Assembly: GCA_021613335.1 (NCBI GenBank)
Contig: JAJTWR010000245.1
Coordinates: 905,001-969,000, forward strand
Direction: 5' to 3'
DNA length: 64,000 bases
DNA from: Whitmania pigra
Taxonomy: Eukaryota; Annelida; Clitellata; Hirudinida; Haemopidae
Shown: positions 38,615-51,035 of the stretch, in pieces
How positions within the stretch are numbered: position 1 is the stretch's first letter
Layout of the letters: the number at the start of each line of letters is the position of its first letter
Translations under genes and position numbers: made by a program
Notes under the pieces: model-generated
Database searches by the model: none
What the model was told of the DNA's origin: nothing
Seen by the model: only the letters and a program-made list of their open reading frames with translations

Positions 38615-41600
38615 ATGAAGCACTGGAATTCTAGTGAAATAGCTAATGTGTGTGGAAACTGTGGATTTCAAACGTTCTCTTTGCCTGTTTACAAAAGACA
38701 CTCCAAACACTGTTCAGGGGATCCTTTGAAGGTCAAGGAAATGAGCTGTGAGTTTCTGAATGGCAGCATGAAAGAACCTCTCCATACTATATCCTCCAAA
38801 GAATTCTCAGAAAGTTCCAGTGCTGTAAAATCTCAACCTTCGGCTGGCAAGAACCTTCTCTATTGCAAACACTGCGAATTTTCTTGCTCCTTCTCAAGCC
38901 AGCTCATCAGCCACATTAAAAAGATCCACTCAAACGAGAGCAAGGGCCATCAAGAGCATATTTCTCCAGATTTAAATCTTTATGAGATTCAGATGAGCAA
39001 CACCAATGGCATCGCTGCAATTAAATCCGAGCCTTTCTTGGAGGCAGAAGAGTTAAGCACGAAGAAAAAAATTGTGCTAAAGAAGATAAAACTGGAAATT
39101 CCAACTGCTGATGGTAATCTCGCTGCCGTAACTGGAAAGACAAAAGAGTCGGCGAGGGCATTTGAAGTAAACTTGAAGACTTTGTCCAGCCCCACTTCCG
39201 TAGTCGCGGTCAATCTCGACATGGCCGAAGAGAAGTCGAGAAAATGTCCAGAATGTGGCTTTGTGGCCAAAAACAGGGATCAACTGATGTCTCACAAGGC
39301 AAGCCACGAAGCCAACGACATCATTTACACTTGCAGCGAGTGCGAGTACAAGACGACCGTCAGGAAGAACTTCGAGAGGCACGAGTGGTGCCACGTCGTC
39401 GACGGTCCGTTCAAGTGTCAGTTCTGCAGTTTCTCGTCGAACGGAGAGAATGCCGTCAAACGACACATTTCTGCCTACCACACCCTCCACAAGCCTCCGC
39501 AGACGGATGACAAAAAGACGACTTCAATCAAATCGTCGGCCATTCCACCAGCAAATTCCAACCGGACGGCTAAAGTCTTTTCCGAACCACTCGACTCGAC
39601 AAGTACAAATGATCTGCTGAAGAGGAAACAATCTCTGGAAAAAGCCTCAAATCACCCTATCAGGATGGCAGGGGCCGGCATTACGAATGTAAAACTGGAA
39701 GCCGTAGGTTCTTCGTCGTTCGTTCCCAACTGCCCTAGCACCTCGAGCTCCCTGCTCCTGATGCAGCTGAAGCCCGAAACTCTGGGCTTTGTTTGTCCTC
39801 ACTGCGGACTCTGCTACAAAGAGAGTTACTTGCTCGAACATCACATCAAAGCCACTCATCAGAAGTTGACGATACAAATCAACAACCTGACCAACAGACC
39901 GCTCATACAGCACGATCAGAAGCAGTTGAAGAAGCTCGAAGTGTCGCACTTGAAGCAGAAGTCCGAACCTCCGCCAGAGCCCAAGGCGTCGCTCGTGAGT
40001 CAGACGAAGGGATTGAAAGGCGAGCAGAGGATAGAGATCAAGATGGAGGAGGTCAGCAAGGTTTACAAGTGCGGTCACTGCAGCTTCCTGGTCAACGAGT
40101 TTGGCAAGCTGAGGGAGCACATGGAGAGCAAGGTTTGCCAGTCGTCGAATGCCACGACGTCGACGATGTCGGCCAACTCCGTCACGGAGACCGTCCTTCA
40201 GAAGTTGCTGACCAACGACAACCCGAACAAAGTTTACCCGAAGGTGCCTATCTCTTCTCTCATCTCGATGCCTCCCTCTTATGTTAGATCGGAAACCCAG
40301 TCAATTGCCAATTCTAACTCACTGCCCGAATTCAAGACGGAGGCAGCTAACAGACAGCCAGAGGCGTCTGGTGCCGGCCAGAACGAGCTGCCGATCCTCA
40401 CTCGAGAAGATCCGATGTCGCCCACACGCGATTCTATCTCAGCAGAGGAATCCATCAAAGTCAATAAGAACTACATCTGCTGTCTCCTCTGCACCTACAA
40501 AACACTCTCCTCAAAAGTCCTGAGGAAGCATCTGGTACGTGAACACAATTCCATCATCTGCTCCAAGAAGATTCTTAGAGATGTCATCCAGAAAAGTATC
40601 TCGATGTCCATCAGGCAGGTGGATGATAACGGACAAAAACAGGTCAATAACTGGGAGACTGCTGCTGCCCAGAACATGGAGGCGGACAGCTTCGAGGGTC
40701 TGTGCAGCAATGCCGGCGAATCCGAGGTCCTTTTGCAGATGGACGTGCAATGCGAGTCAGAAAATAATCCGCCTGCTCATCTGCAGGAGAAGAAAGTCTC
40801 GAAGACAACCGAAACGAGCAAGTTCATGCCCTTCAAGTGCTCGGAGTGTGGCAAGAGGTCGAACTGGAAGCATGTGATAAAGAAGCACATCTCAGACAAG
40901 CACGGGAGCGCGACCATCCTTGTTCTGTCGTCCGAAGATGCGGAAAGCTCCTACAATTCGTACCACGATCAGCTCGCTCGTAGGATCTCGTCTAGAATGA
41001 TGGCTGGCAAGTTACATTACAGCTCTAAAGACCTGGCAATTAACGGGACGTCGAGAGGTGAGGCTACGACTTTCACAAACGGGGAGATGTTGACCGATGT
41101 TGGCATGCCCCTGGGTCTCGAGGGTAACCCGGAGGATCACGATTTGGACCCCTCTGTGAGCGAACAGCTCGGCATGTCCGACCTGCTGCGACTGAAGAGG
41201 TTCAAGTGTTCGGTTTGCATCTATCGATCCAATTTCCGGTGCGACATAAGCCGTCACCTGAAGAAGCGACATCCGGATGTCAACTGTTATTATTCTGTCA
41301 TGTCACTCAAGGAGGCTAAAGAGTCGCTCCCCCACTACAGTTACACCTGGCCAGAAGCCGAAGCCCTCCTCCTTGCCTCCTCGTCTTCCGTCAAGGATGA
41401 AAACATCGACCTGAAAACCCTGCCCGGAGACCCGGCCACCAGGATCGATCCGGCTGTCGAGAGAAAAGCCGCGGCCATCATATCGAGATTCCCATTCGGC
41501 AGCGAGGATGGCAAACGCTGTCCTATCTGCCCCTTCATCACCAACAAGGCCGAACTCCTCAGACTGCACATGGCCTATCACCAGCCGCAGAAACGCAACT

Positions 41601-43150
41601 GCTACTCTTGCCCTCACTGCCCTTACTTCGTCAACACCTCGAGACTTCTCCAGCATCACATCACACTCCACGAGAACGACCAGTTCATCAAGTCCGTGGC
41701 GGCCGAAAAGACGGCCACCCAGCAGCTCAATGCCTACAATTTGGAGTTCAACTATGTAAAAAGGTGATGATGATGGTGGTGGTGATGATGATGGTGATGG
41801 TGATGATGATAATGATGGTTTTGCTTAGTACTGCTTGTGCTTATAAATAGTTCCTTAGTGATTAAGGTTTAGTCATTGCTATTAATGTTAGTAACGATGT
41901 CACAATAATTAAATGTTATTTAATTTACATTTCGACATTACCATCACTGCTTATGTCAGAGAGTGCTCTAAAGCAATGACAACGTTTTTACATACAATCA
42001 GTCCACATCTTAAAAGCGTCCATTTATTTTCTAGGAATCCCAAATTTGTCTGCGAGGATTGTCCCTACACCAACAACAACAGGAACGAATTCTGGCGGCA
42101 CAGGAAAGGACACTTCGAGCGGGGCATCGTACCGAGCGACCTCAAGTGCCAGCACTGTCCCTACTGGGCAGAGGACAAGAGGGATTGGCACCTACACTGC
42201 TCACTTCACGGCGGAATGTAAGTTGACATCATCGTGGACTTAGTCACAAGTTGGCATTACATCTGGCATTAATATTTAAAAAGAAATTGTTTATTTGTAT
42301 TGTGTTATTTATTATTTTGTATTTAACATTGTTAATCTATTGACAAACGCGTCGGAGATTGATTCGGAATATTTTCTCTCGTCGCAGGCAGAGGAGCTTC
42401 TTGAAGAGAAGGACTGACCTAGCCATCGGCGAGTTTTGCAGGTGCGACCTGGCTGACCTCAAGGATTTCGGCGACCTGGCCTGCTTCAAGCAGCTCCGGT
42501 GCCCCAGCTGTACCATCAGGAACCCTAGCGTGACCTACATGAGGCACCACATGCTCACCCACATGGCCTTCACGGACGCTGCGAGGTTCAGGATATTCGA
42601 CCACGACTTGGACGAAGCGGACGACACGCTCGGCAACCTGTGCACTCGACTCCTCAACATGAACTACTCGCTCGTAGAGGAGTGTCGCAGCGAGCCCATG
42701 CCGAGTCAAAATTCCACCGAGGACGAAGAGACCCAGATGCCCGTGCTTGAAAAAGTCACGGAAATGCCGGATTACTCCGCGAATATTCCGAGCCTCAAGA
42801 TTTCCCTTCGCCTCTCAGCGCCCATCATCTCGTGCAAATCCGGGGACTCTTTGACCCCTAAACTATTCTACCCGAGCACGGTGGCGGCATTCCGCCGGCC
42901 CTTTGACGGCCCCCAGGGAGCACTTCAAGAGCACTACAAGGATGACTACATTCTCGCAGCGCCGGAAGAAATCGTCGAGTGGAACGAAGCGAGCGCCTGT
43001 TCAGAAGAACCGACTGCGATCGAAGATCCTTCGGAAGACGTCGAAGAGGTCGAGATGAAACCGAACGTCCGACGGACCGAGAAACCGTGTCCGCACTCGA
43101 AGACGCTCTTCTTGCTTTCCCTCGGCATCTTGCCGACTTCGTCCGACTGA
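38615..43150 (+). CDS. Large C2H2 zinc-finger protein, about 15 fingers
   Basis: Exons 38615-41763, 42035-42217 and 42388-43150 join in phase to 1364 residues. The ATG directly follows an in-frame TGA, and an acceptor (TTTTTAG) ends at 38593, so a 5' untranslated exon lies upstream. About fifteen C2H2 fingers occur singly, in pairs or in threes, with long linkers. Examples are YCKHCEFSCSFSSQLISHIK (about residue 88), three in a row at 210-290, FVCPHCG (390), YKCGHC (483), FKCSEC (740), FKCSVC (863), a pair at 966-1018, a pair at 1054-1105 and LRCPSC (about 1137). Linkers are Ser/Thr-rich and contain several IKxE sumoylation-like sites (for example IKSEP, IKMEE). A nuclear DNA-binding regulator is the likely role. 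I cannot assign an orthologue. AATAAA lies at 43460-43465. Confidence 0.88.
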
Positions 43151-44100
43151 TGGCGGTCCCTCTCCGAGAAGTTCTGCTGCTGCTGCTGTTGTTGTTGTTG
43201 CCGTTGTTACGACCGTTCAATCCTGTGAGAAAGCGTTGTGGATATTTTTAAGCGATGACTTTCCGTCGTGATTCATTTTTTTTGTTTTAGACCAAAACGA
43301 CTTATAAACGCCACGAGAAATTTATTTTAACCTTTTCCTCGAAGAGGAGCCCGGAGCTGGTGGACGGTTGTTGTTTTTGTAGGAACTTGCAATGGAAATT
43401 GGAATGACTTTTTCGTCAATTATTACGATTATTATACTATTTAAGTTTAATGGGACTGAAATAAAGACTGTCGAATTAAATTGCTCACTGCCAAAGAATC
43501 GCCAATTGCAGAAACGTTCTGCGGGAATTTTATGTTTTTATGCCTGAATATTTGTTCACGAGTCTGCTGAAGCCAAAGTTTAATCAGTCCCGGGGACTTG
43601 GTAACCCCTAGTGCTTAAGATCGTGTTAAATATTATGATGAAGATGATGATAATGATGATGAATTTACAAATTGTGATGAAGATAGTGGTAATGATGAAT
43701 TTAGAAGGTTATGATGAAGCTAATAATGATTAACCCTGACCCTCGCCGCCTGGGGCGCGTCCTTTTGAGTGGGCGTAAAATTCCTTACGATCGAGGTAAG
43801 ATTTGTTTGTTTGTTTGTTTGTTTCGGCAAGCGATTTTAAAATATTTGTGAGAATCGACTGTATGGGGTCGTTTGCGTTGATGTTGGTTTTGACCGGGTC
43901 GGTTTATTTGCCGTAACATTAGAGGTTTTGGTCGCTAGGTGGCAGCTGCGAATATTGTTTAGTAGCGACGATTATTTAAATATTATTTCATTATTAATGA
44001 GTCGGTAATAATTTATCGCTTAATAATTGTTGGGTTTCTTGTATGAAATTCAACTTTAAAGAACACGACAGAACTTTGACACGAAGATCTGGTTGAAAAA

Positions 44101-44215
44101 TCTATGGTTTAAGACACCGGTAGTTCAAATTTCAAGATCAAATGCTTCAATAGCATTCCTCGAAAGATCGAACAATGGCTCACATATTTTAAGAAACTCA
44201 CAATTATTTTAAATA
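44101..44215. repeat. Dispersed repeat, copy 1 (second at 49.74 kb)
   Basis: About 110 bp matching 49740-49853 with few changes: TATGGTTTAAGACACCGGTA, TTCAAGATCAAATGCTTCAA, GCATTCCTCGAAA and CAATGGCTCACATATTTTAA in the same order and orientation. Confidence 0.8.
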
Positions 44216-44239
44216 GAATTAATAGACGAATGCTTACAA

Positions 44240-44450
44240 ATCGCTAGCAGGGTGTTTATGTTTAAACCGAAACACCGTTTGTTGCAGTAAAGGGCATCTA
44301 TAGAGTTTTTTGGTGTTATCTAAATAGCCAAATGTATGTATTTATTTATTTTGAAATCTTTAAAATTAAATTTATTCAAATAAAAATATTGTAAATTTGA
44401 ATAAGGCTAGCAAGCTTTTTACACATCGCTAGCAGGGTGTTTATGTTTAA
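44240..44450. repeat. 26-bp direct repeat pair
   Basis: An identical 26-mer beginning ATCGCTAGCAGGGTGTTTAT lies at 44240-44265 and 44425-44450, 185 bp apart in the same orientation. It could be the ends of an inserted segment or a decayed tandem unit. Confidence 0.75.
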
Positions 44451-45959
44451 TTATATTCACATTTTAAAGTCTTACATTTATCGACTTTGGTTAGCTCGTC
44501 AACCCTATTAAGTCGACGTTTTTGACATGGAAATCAAATCATCAAATTCCCTCTTTGTTTTGGCATTTTCTCAACGGTTTTGTCGATTCTTTTATGTCGC
44601 CGAACCCAAGTCGCTCTTGTTGATCTTGTCTGAGGAATATCACGCTGTAGCTATTCTGTTTATTTTGTTCGTTCTACAAATGTCTGGAGGTGTTAAGAGA
44701 TAGCTGGACAATCAGTCAATAGAGAAAAGCATCAAAGCATCAAAAATTATTGCATGTACTGCATAAATCATATCAGTTTTTGTTGTGTAAAAAAACACGA
44801 ATACATTCTTACTTATTAACGCCTTATTAATGCCTATTAATATACATCCCCATCTGTTGAGATGGATCCACATTAAATTGATAATAATATTTTAATGTCT
44901 TCTATTATAATATAATATGTAATAGTTACTATTTTAAAGTCGTACATTTTACAATTATTTTTAAGTAGAAATGTCTGAACATTTTGGAGTTGCCTAGTTT
45001 CCTGCCAGCAATACCAGCTGTTAACAATTACTTTCTATAATTTAAATTATTAATAAATCAATTTAGTTTGTAAATTATTCATAAGCACAAAAATACATGG
45101 TTCACATTTAAAGTTTTCGAAATATGTTAATGGAGAGGAAACTTAATTTATTTGACGATTCACCGAAATGACTCAGGCGCGAATTGAATTGTATTGAAAT
45201 GTTGATGTTTTGTGCCGATCATTTAAAATCCAGTGCTTTTTAGTTTTCCTTTTAAAAGGCAGGCTTTTGCTTCGCATGAACGTACCGTGGATCGCTTTGG
45301 GGAGCAGCATAAGTACTATTGATTTCGTCGGTCATGGAAATGGATCCCAAATGGGTCATGACTTTGCAGAACATTCCAATAAATTTTAAAACTTAGATTA
45401 AATATTTATAGATTGTTCATTGATAGCTTCATTAGGAGTATTATATTTTGGTGTATTTCATATTTGTATATTTAATAAATTTCTAGTGACACCAGTTAAT
45501 ACAATTTTTATTGTGCGACTTTGAAAATGGAAATAAAAGTTCATCTCAAAAAATTGAATTTAAAATTAAGTTTTTCTTCAACATGTTCATAATTCCTATT
45601 TATCACATTGAACAAATTGTGGTTGCAATGCTGTAAATGGTCATAAGGTGATTTTAGATGTAAAACAGATTTGTAAAATATTATTCAGACAATGTTTGAT
45701 AATTTATCTCAAACCACTGAGAATATTAATTTGGAATCAGTCCAGCCAAAACCAATAAAGGAAAGTCCAATTTAACGATGACTTCACAAATTATGTGAAG
45801 CAAACCCAAGAGCAGCGAACAAATCCAATTAATGATAGCCCAAGAGAAAAATCACTAGTAAGAATCTAGATTATAGAAAGAAATATAACGAGACCAATAT
45901 CAAGAATTCGACAAGGCATTCACTTTCGTTCATTTCGTTCATTTTGTTTATAATGTTTA

Positions 45960-46070
45960 TGAGTTTATTGAATCAATCAAACAAACAAGCCGTTATATAT
46001 ACAGAAAAAAGAGAATGTGAAAGCGAATAAATTCAAATAAACGCAAAGGGCCAGTCTTAAGCAAGCACAC
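45960..46070. repeat. Dispersed repeat, copy 2 of 23205-23300
   Basis: Partner of the plus-orientation repeat downstream of PGK. It carries a 10-bp AATCAAACAA-type insertion relative to that copy. Confidence 0.6.
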
Positions 46071-46896
46071 GCTTCCGCTGTCGGACTGACCCTAAAACTA
46101 GTTAGATACAAATAAACTATTATTATTATACAAAATCATAAGCTATACACATCTATGCAATAAATATTATTTGAACGACATTTTGAAGAGTAAATAAAGT
46201 AATTTGAAAGGGCATGTGTTTAACTGAGTTAGATCCTTGATAGATGAAGGTATGGAGGAGTAAAGTGTTAACATAACATTGAATTGAGGATAATTTAAGT
46301 GTAGATTTGGAGAAACACGGACTATATTGCGTAGAAAGTATGTAGGATTATTGTAATTATTGCTTGATATGAAAAAAGAGAATTTGGGAAGAGAATTGAA
46401 ATCATATGAAAACATTTATAGAAAGACAAGGGATATTGTCAATTATTTTTCTAGAAGATGCAAAAGTTTTTACACTATCTCAATATACCATATTTCCCAG
46501 AAAATAAGCGCTGGTATCGTAGGGCTAATCCAATTCAAAATGATGTTTTAAATTACAAAAATTATTAATTTAATCTAATATAATGCCATATTATAATTAC
46601 CGTGGTAATTTTTAAATATTTGTAAATATTCATTTGAGAGGATGCATTTATGTGAGGTCCTCAGATAAACAGATGACTAATCAGATGATTAAAAACATGA
46701 AGCATGGTTCCTTCAACACAATTTTGTGTAAATATATGTGTAAATGCGATGCCACATATTGTTTATGTAAAGTTAAAGCATCACATGAAAATAAGGCTTA
46801 CAGCGTCCACTTAAACAAAAATTAGAATAAGGTCTTATTTTTGGTAAATACGTTTGTATTGATTCGGATGCGATTCAATAAATCTTAAAACAATGG

Positions 46897-48465
46897 TTAT
46901 AATTTGTCTGCTGAGATCAAGCTAATGTATGACCTAAGAACAAAATCAATATCCTTCCAGTCAACATCTACCACACTCTCACAACCTGAAAGTGATGGTA
47001 TTCCATGCCATCGCATGCCCAAAGCATATGCTATTCGTTGGTAACAAAGGTTGGTATGGGGTTTGTTGCACAATCCTTCGATTACAAGGATGCCAGGGCG
47101 ACCAAAAACCAAATTGGACAAACCGGCGCCATGGGGAGCAACAACAATGGAGGCCAGTGAAAACATGATCATTGTCTCTTTCAGTGATGGAGGAGGATTG
47201 TCTTCAAATATGATGAATTTAAAACCAAATTCGGTTGAAGTTTTATTCAGAAACAGTTCGATCAAAGGATAATTGGTAAACTGCCTACTACCAGATCTTT
47301 TAATAAGAATAAGGTTATTTCTTTTTATATCATTTGGCATTAAAAGTTTTCTTGTTATAAAATGACGATTGTAATACTGAAAAAACTGTAATTCAAGCAT
47401 GTTCGGCGTGCCGCAAGAAGTTGCTCTGGGTACGTACGCAATATCTGCTCTAATCCATCCTGTGATCACTCGATCTCGGCTCAAACCCAATGTCTCAAGA
47501 ATTTCAAGAAGTTTTTGAGAGTTATCACGCGCCAGTATCTTTATAGTTGGATATTTTTTAAGAAAATCTAAGAATAAAGCTGTCCTTGGAATATTTTCTA
47601 TCATTCTGTGGAAGTACCCTTCTCCCCACCTCTGTGAAATGACAAATACTTCACCGTAGTGTGGAAAAGTAGAAATGCTTGAATTACTGGGTTGGAAACT
47701 TGGAGCTGGCAGGCAGTCATATGGAATAACTTGAAGGTCTCCACAAAATGGCTCACCCATGTCGGATACTATACTCCGGGTAAAAATCTGCATTGCATTG
47801 TAAACCATCGGCATTTCAAAACGATGGGGAGGCGGACTCGGTCTTTCATCATAAATCGTTGGAGGTCTTGAATTAAATAATAGAGGTTCTATGCGAGTGG
47901 GAATAGATGCCAATTTGATATCAGTATTGCAAGTGTAGTTGTAGATATATCCATACCTAAAATTGGCACTGTTATTTTTTATCAATTCGCAAAGCAACTG
48001 ACTTCCAGTGAAACGGTAATATTTTTCAATCAGCAACCACTGATGAACTTCGAACTGAGAATCATCCGAAAACTTTAGAATATTTCTGAAATGTGATAAA
48101 TATTGACTTTCAACTTTATTCCATTTGAGATTTATGTTGGTTACACAGCTGAAATTTTTTGTTATGTCAAAATAAAGAGGATTTCTTTGATCAACGAGTG
48201 TCATTTGAGGTAAACTGAGAATTGGGACAGAAAAATTAGAAAATTTGAGAATTAACATTCTGATGTTTTCCAAATTGGCGTTCATTTCCTGTACTTTGTT
48301 AAAAATTGCAGTCTTTGAGGGATCATTTTCAACATCATTTATCATCGACTTGTGAACGTTGTTTACATTTGTCCCAATTATTTTTTGATAAAATGCAATG
48401 AAGTATAAGCAATAAACAACTAATCCAGATAAAATAAGTAGTGACAAAGTATACTTAGGTTTCAT
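46897..48465 (-). CDS. Intronless GT61-family glycosyltransferase
   Basis: A single open frame of 522 residues. It is a type II membrane protein: a short basic N-terminus (MKPKYT) and one hydrophobic segment at about residues 7-26, then a stem and a catalytic domain. The C-terminal half has the GT61 (DUF563) signature APHGAGLSNLVF with its His at about 445, preceded by LILIKRSGSRQF and IIFEDNPPPSLKETM and followed by GILVIEGL. Animal GT61 members (EOGT, POMGNT2) add N-acetylglucosamine to protein or O-mannose glycans, and plant ones transfer xylose. The Golgi or ER lumen is the expected site. The donor and acceptor cannot be read from the sequence. It lacks introns in a window where every other long gene has them, which suggests a retroposed or lineage-specific copy. 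Confidence 0.85.
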   Translation of the reverse strand: MKPKYTLSLLILSGLVVYCLYFIAFYQKIIGTNVNNVHKSMINDVENDPSKTAIFNKVQEMNANLENIRMLILKFSNFSVPILSLPQMTLVDQRNPLYFDITKNFSCVTNINLKWNKVESQYLSHFRNILKFSDDSQFEVHQWLLIEKYYRFTGSQLLCELIKNNSANFRYGYIYNYTCNTDIKLASIPTRIEPLLFNSRPPTIYDERPSPPPHRFEMPMVYNAMQIFTRSIVSDMGEPFCGDLQVIPYDCLPAPSFQPSNSSISTFPHYGEVFVISQRWGEGYFHRMIENIPRTALFLDFLKKYPTIKILARDNSQKLLEILETLGLSRDRVITGWIRADIAYVPRATSCGTPNMLELQFFQYYNRHFITRKLLMPNDIKRNNLILIKRSGSRQFTNYPLIELFLNKTSTEFGFKFIIFEDNPPPSLKETMIMFSLASIVVAPHGAGLSNLVFGRPGILVIEGLCNKPHTNLCYQRIAYALGMRWHGIPSLSGCESVVDVDWKDIDFVLRSYISLISADKL

Positions 48466-49314
48466 ATTTGAGCTTAAACTTGATATCGGAACTTACAGCA
48501 ATGTCTGTAAAGAGTAGATTTTGGCAGTACTTCAATAGTATTCTTTATTACGTTTTTGGAATATCCTTTTAACATATGAAACTTGAAGCAGTCAAATTCA
48601 ACTTCTCCAGAATATTTTGTTCTATTAGAATTCTCATGTTATGAAGACGAATACCGATTAAACCAATTGCATTTTCAACTGTCGTTGACTGCTATATAAT
48701 CCCATTTCTATGTTAATTTCTTGCTCCACGCTAAATCTATATCATGCGCATCACTTGCTTTTGGTCGGTCAAACTTTAGCCCTTAAATTCTACATAATTT
48801 AGTCTCAATTAAGATCAGTGTCCGTATTGAAAATTTAGTATGTTGGATGATTGTAAAATTATATTTTACAATTACTGTATATATTACAATACATCGTCTT
48901 TGGAACGCTAGTCCACTATAGTGTATATTATTATGATTGTGAAATAAAGTCCGGTTGCTTTGCTATCTTTCTATCTCCCTCTCTCTCTGAGGCTGTCTGT
49001 CTAGTATAAAGCAAGTATGATCTTGAAATTGATTTAAGACTACCTCGGATAGGCTAATAGTTTAACGAGAAAACAATTGGAATAAATTAATTTGCATAGA
49101 GCAAAATTTAGTTGATAAGGTTGGGCCAAAGTAATTACTTTTTTACTTCTTGATAGTACGCCTTGGAGCTCATCGACGGAGAACCATTTTTAACGAGGGA
49201 TGAAAATATATGTTTAGAGATAGAACTTTCTAACTTATTGACAGTGTAATTTTCTGCCTTTGTTCAACTTTTTAAAACTATTTGAAATGCTGTAATACAA
49301 ATTCAATGTATACT

Positions 49315-49385
49315 AGAAAAAAAACTGTAATTCCAGTATTTCAAGCTCGGCTTGCCACAAGAAGTTGCTAGCCTTATGCAAGTAA
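49315..49385 (-). pseudogene. Short relic of the GT61 glycosyltransferase gene
   Basis: AAAAACTGTAATTCCAGTAT followed by CAAGCTCGGCTTGCCACAAG and AAGTTGCT matches, with small gaps, the segment of the GT61 gene at about 47380-47430, in the same orientation. It covers only about 70 bp, so it is a fragment, not a second gene. Confidence 0.55.
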
Positions 49386-49393
49386 AAATTATG

Positions 49394-49737
49394 CAAATTT
49401 AAACAAATAAAAATTAAAAATCTGGCCAGTGCGATATGAAGAGGAATGTTTGATGATTATTTTGATGAAATTTATTTTGACATAGGCTGAGCAACTAAAA
49501 AGATTTTTTGACCATGAAGTTGTCGCATTTTGTTGTTTTCGGAAAAGTTGCCGTTAAATTATTCAAATTTAAACAAAAAAAATTAAAAATATGGACAGTG
49601 CCACTTTAAAACGAATGCTTGGTGATTGTTTTTTATTATTTTTGATTGAGTAGTTAAAAAGATTTTGATCAAGAAGTTGTCGCATTTTGACGCTTTTCGG
49701 AAAAGTTGCCTTTAAATTATTCAAATTTAAACAAAAA
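49394..49737. repeat. Tandem repeat, period about 160-170 bp
   Basis: Two diverged copies begin with CAAATTTAAACAAA at 49394 and 49564, with a third start at 49722. Each contains GTTGTCGCATTTTG, TTTTCGGAAAAGTTGCC and an AAATTATTCAAATTTAAAC end. Confidence 0.75.
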
Positions 49738-49739
49738 AT

Positions 49740-49853
49740 TTATGGTTTAAGACACCGATAGTTCAGAGTTCAAGATCAAATGCTTCAAAAGCATTCCTCG
49801 AAATGTCGAAAGGTTCAATGGCTCACATATTTTAAGAGACTCATAATTATTTC
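49740..49853. repeat. Dispersed repeat, copy 2 of 44101-44215
   Basis: Partner of the 44.1 kb copy. It starts where the third unit of the tandem repeat breaks off, so it probably inserted there or belongs to the same composite element. Confidence 0.8.
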
Positions 49854-51035
49854 CGCATTAGACGAGTGAAGATTTGTTTTATTTTAATTTTTTGGAATGA
49901 ATTGCCATTTGGAATGATGCAATTTTCGTAACGCAAATGAACGACATAACTGCGAAAAATTACAGTTTTCCTAAGAATTATAATTTAGTTTTTTTTCTAA
50001 ATATGCGTGCAACCTAAAATAGACGATCGATTCTACCAAAAAATCCTTCCCAAAATGTGGGAGGACAGCTGTTTGTTTCCGTGCATTCAATTTATTTCAC
50101 GATGATTTCTAACATAAAACCTTTGTTAAGATTATAAAGGAGAATTTTTTTAAAATCATTAATCGAGATTTCCGTCATTTTTTAATTTGTTTCAGTGCAA
50201 TTTCATCACTTTTCGTAGACAAACCACTGTCGTCTCTCTCGGCATCGAGCGAGAACATAGGACAATAAGAAGAAATATTAAATGCAAGCTGCAATCGAGC
50301 TACTTTATGATGTAAGCCGTAGATTGTGAGGATGATAAATAAACCATTGTCATCTCTAATGGCCCATCTGCGATGATGCCGATAGTGATGGTGAGTCCGC
50401 CCACCCTATTGCGGGAAGAGAATGCAATTGTAGTTAGGGCTGTTTAATTGAACGGGAACTAGCTAGCCGATATTCAGACAATTAAGCTATTATTTTCCTC
50501 TGTTTGATTTTTTAATTTAAAGCTGCCTTTCATTGTAGTCACTTTCGCTTATAAGTCGATCGTAATTGACTTTTAAATCTCTTCTTCGATCGCTGAATGA
50601 CGCAAGCCTTTTGTTTTGGAAGGAATAAACAAAAATAAAAATAATGAGCATCGATCGACCTTAGCTTGTTTAGTTATCATTCAAACTTCTTTTCCGTCAT
50701 CTCGAGAGAGCAAGCAAACCACTAGAATAGAGACTAATGATATCCTGAGAGATTTTGACTTTTAGAATAGAATTCTACACATTAGTGACAGGACTAATTC
50801 TGCTTAATGCAGGAAGTGTTTTAAACCCATGGTGAACCCTGACAAACACTGCTGTCCAAAATGGTGACTTGCAAGAACTAAAAGAGATAATATGAATAAA
50901 AAATGGGTAATTGTTCCGTTGCATAGCTACATGACGAGGACAGGCGACGAGTACAATAAGAGATGTCTACATAAAAGAACAAGTCCAGCCATGCCTTTAC
51001 ATAGAGTCGTTTTATGATAGTAAACCAGTAGCATA

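Larger units (their letters stand above)
43151..46896. other. Intergenic region with dispersed repeats
   Basis: After the zinc-finger 3' untranslated region the sequence is AT-rich and contains several repeats found elsewhere in the window (44101-44215, 44240-44265 with 44425-44450, and 45960-46070). The small open frames at 46360-46825 have no family resemblance. No gene is seen. Confidence 0.5.
48466..51035. other. Intergenic region with tandem and dispersed repeats
   Basis: Contains a relic of the neighbouring GT61 gene (49315-49385), a tandem repeat (49394-49737) and a dispersed repeat (49740-49853). The rest is AT-rich with no recognisable gene. Confidence 0.5.

Noticed and set aside
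39077..43251. Numerous overlapping open frames on both strands across the zinc-finger gene
   Set aside because: Shadows of the real frame, which is supported by C2H2 motifs and splice phases.
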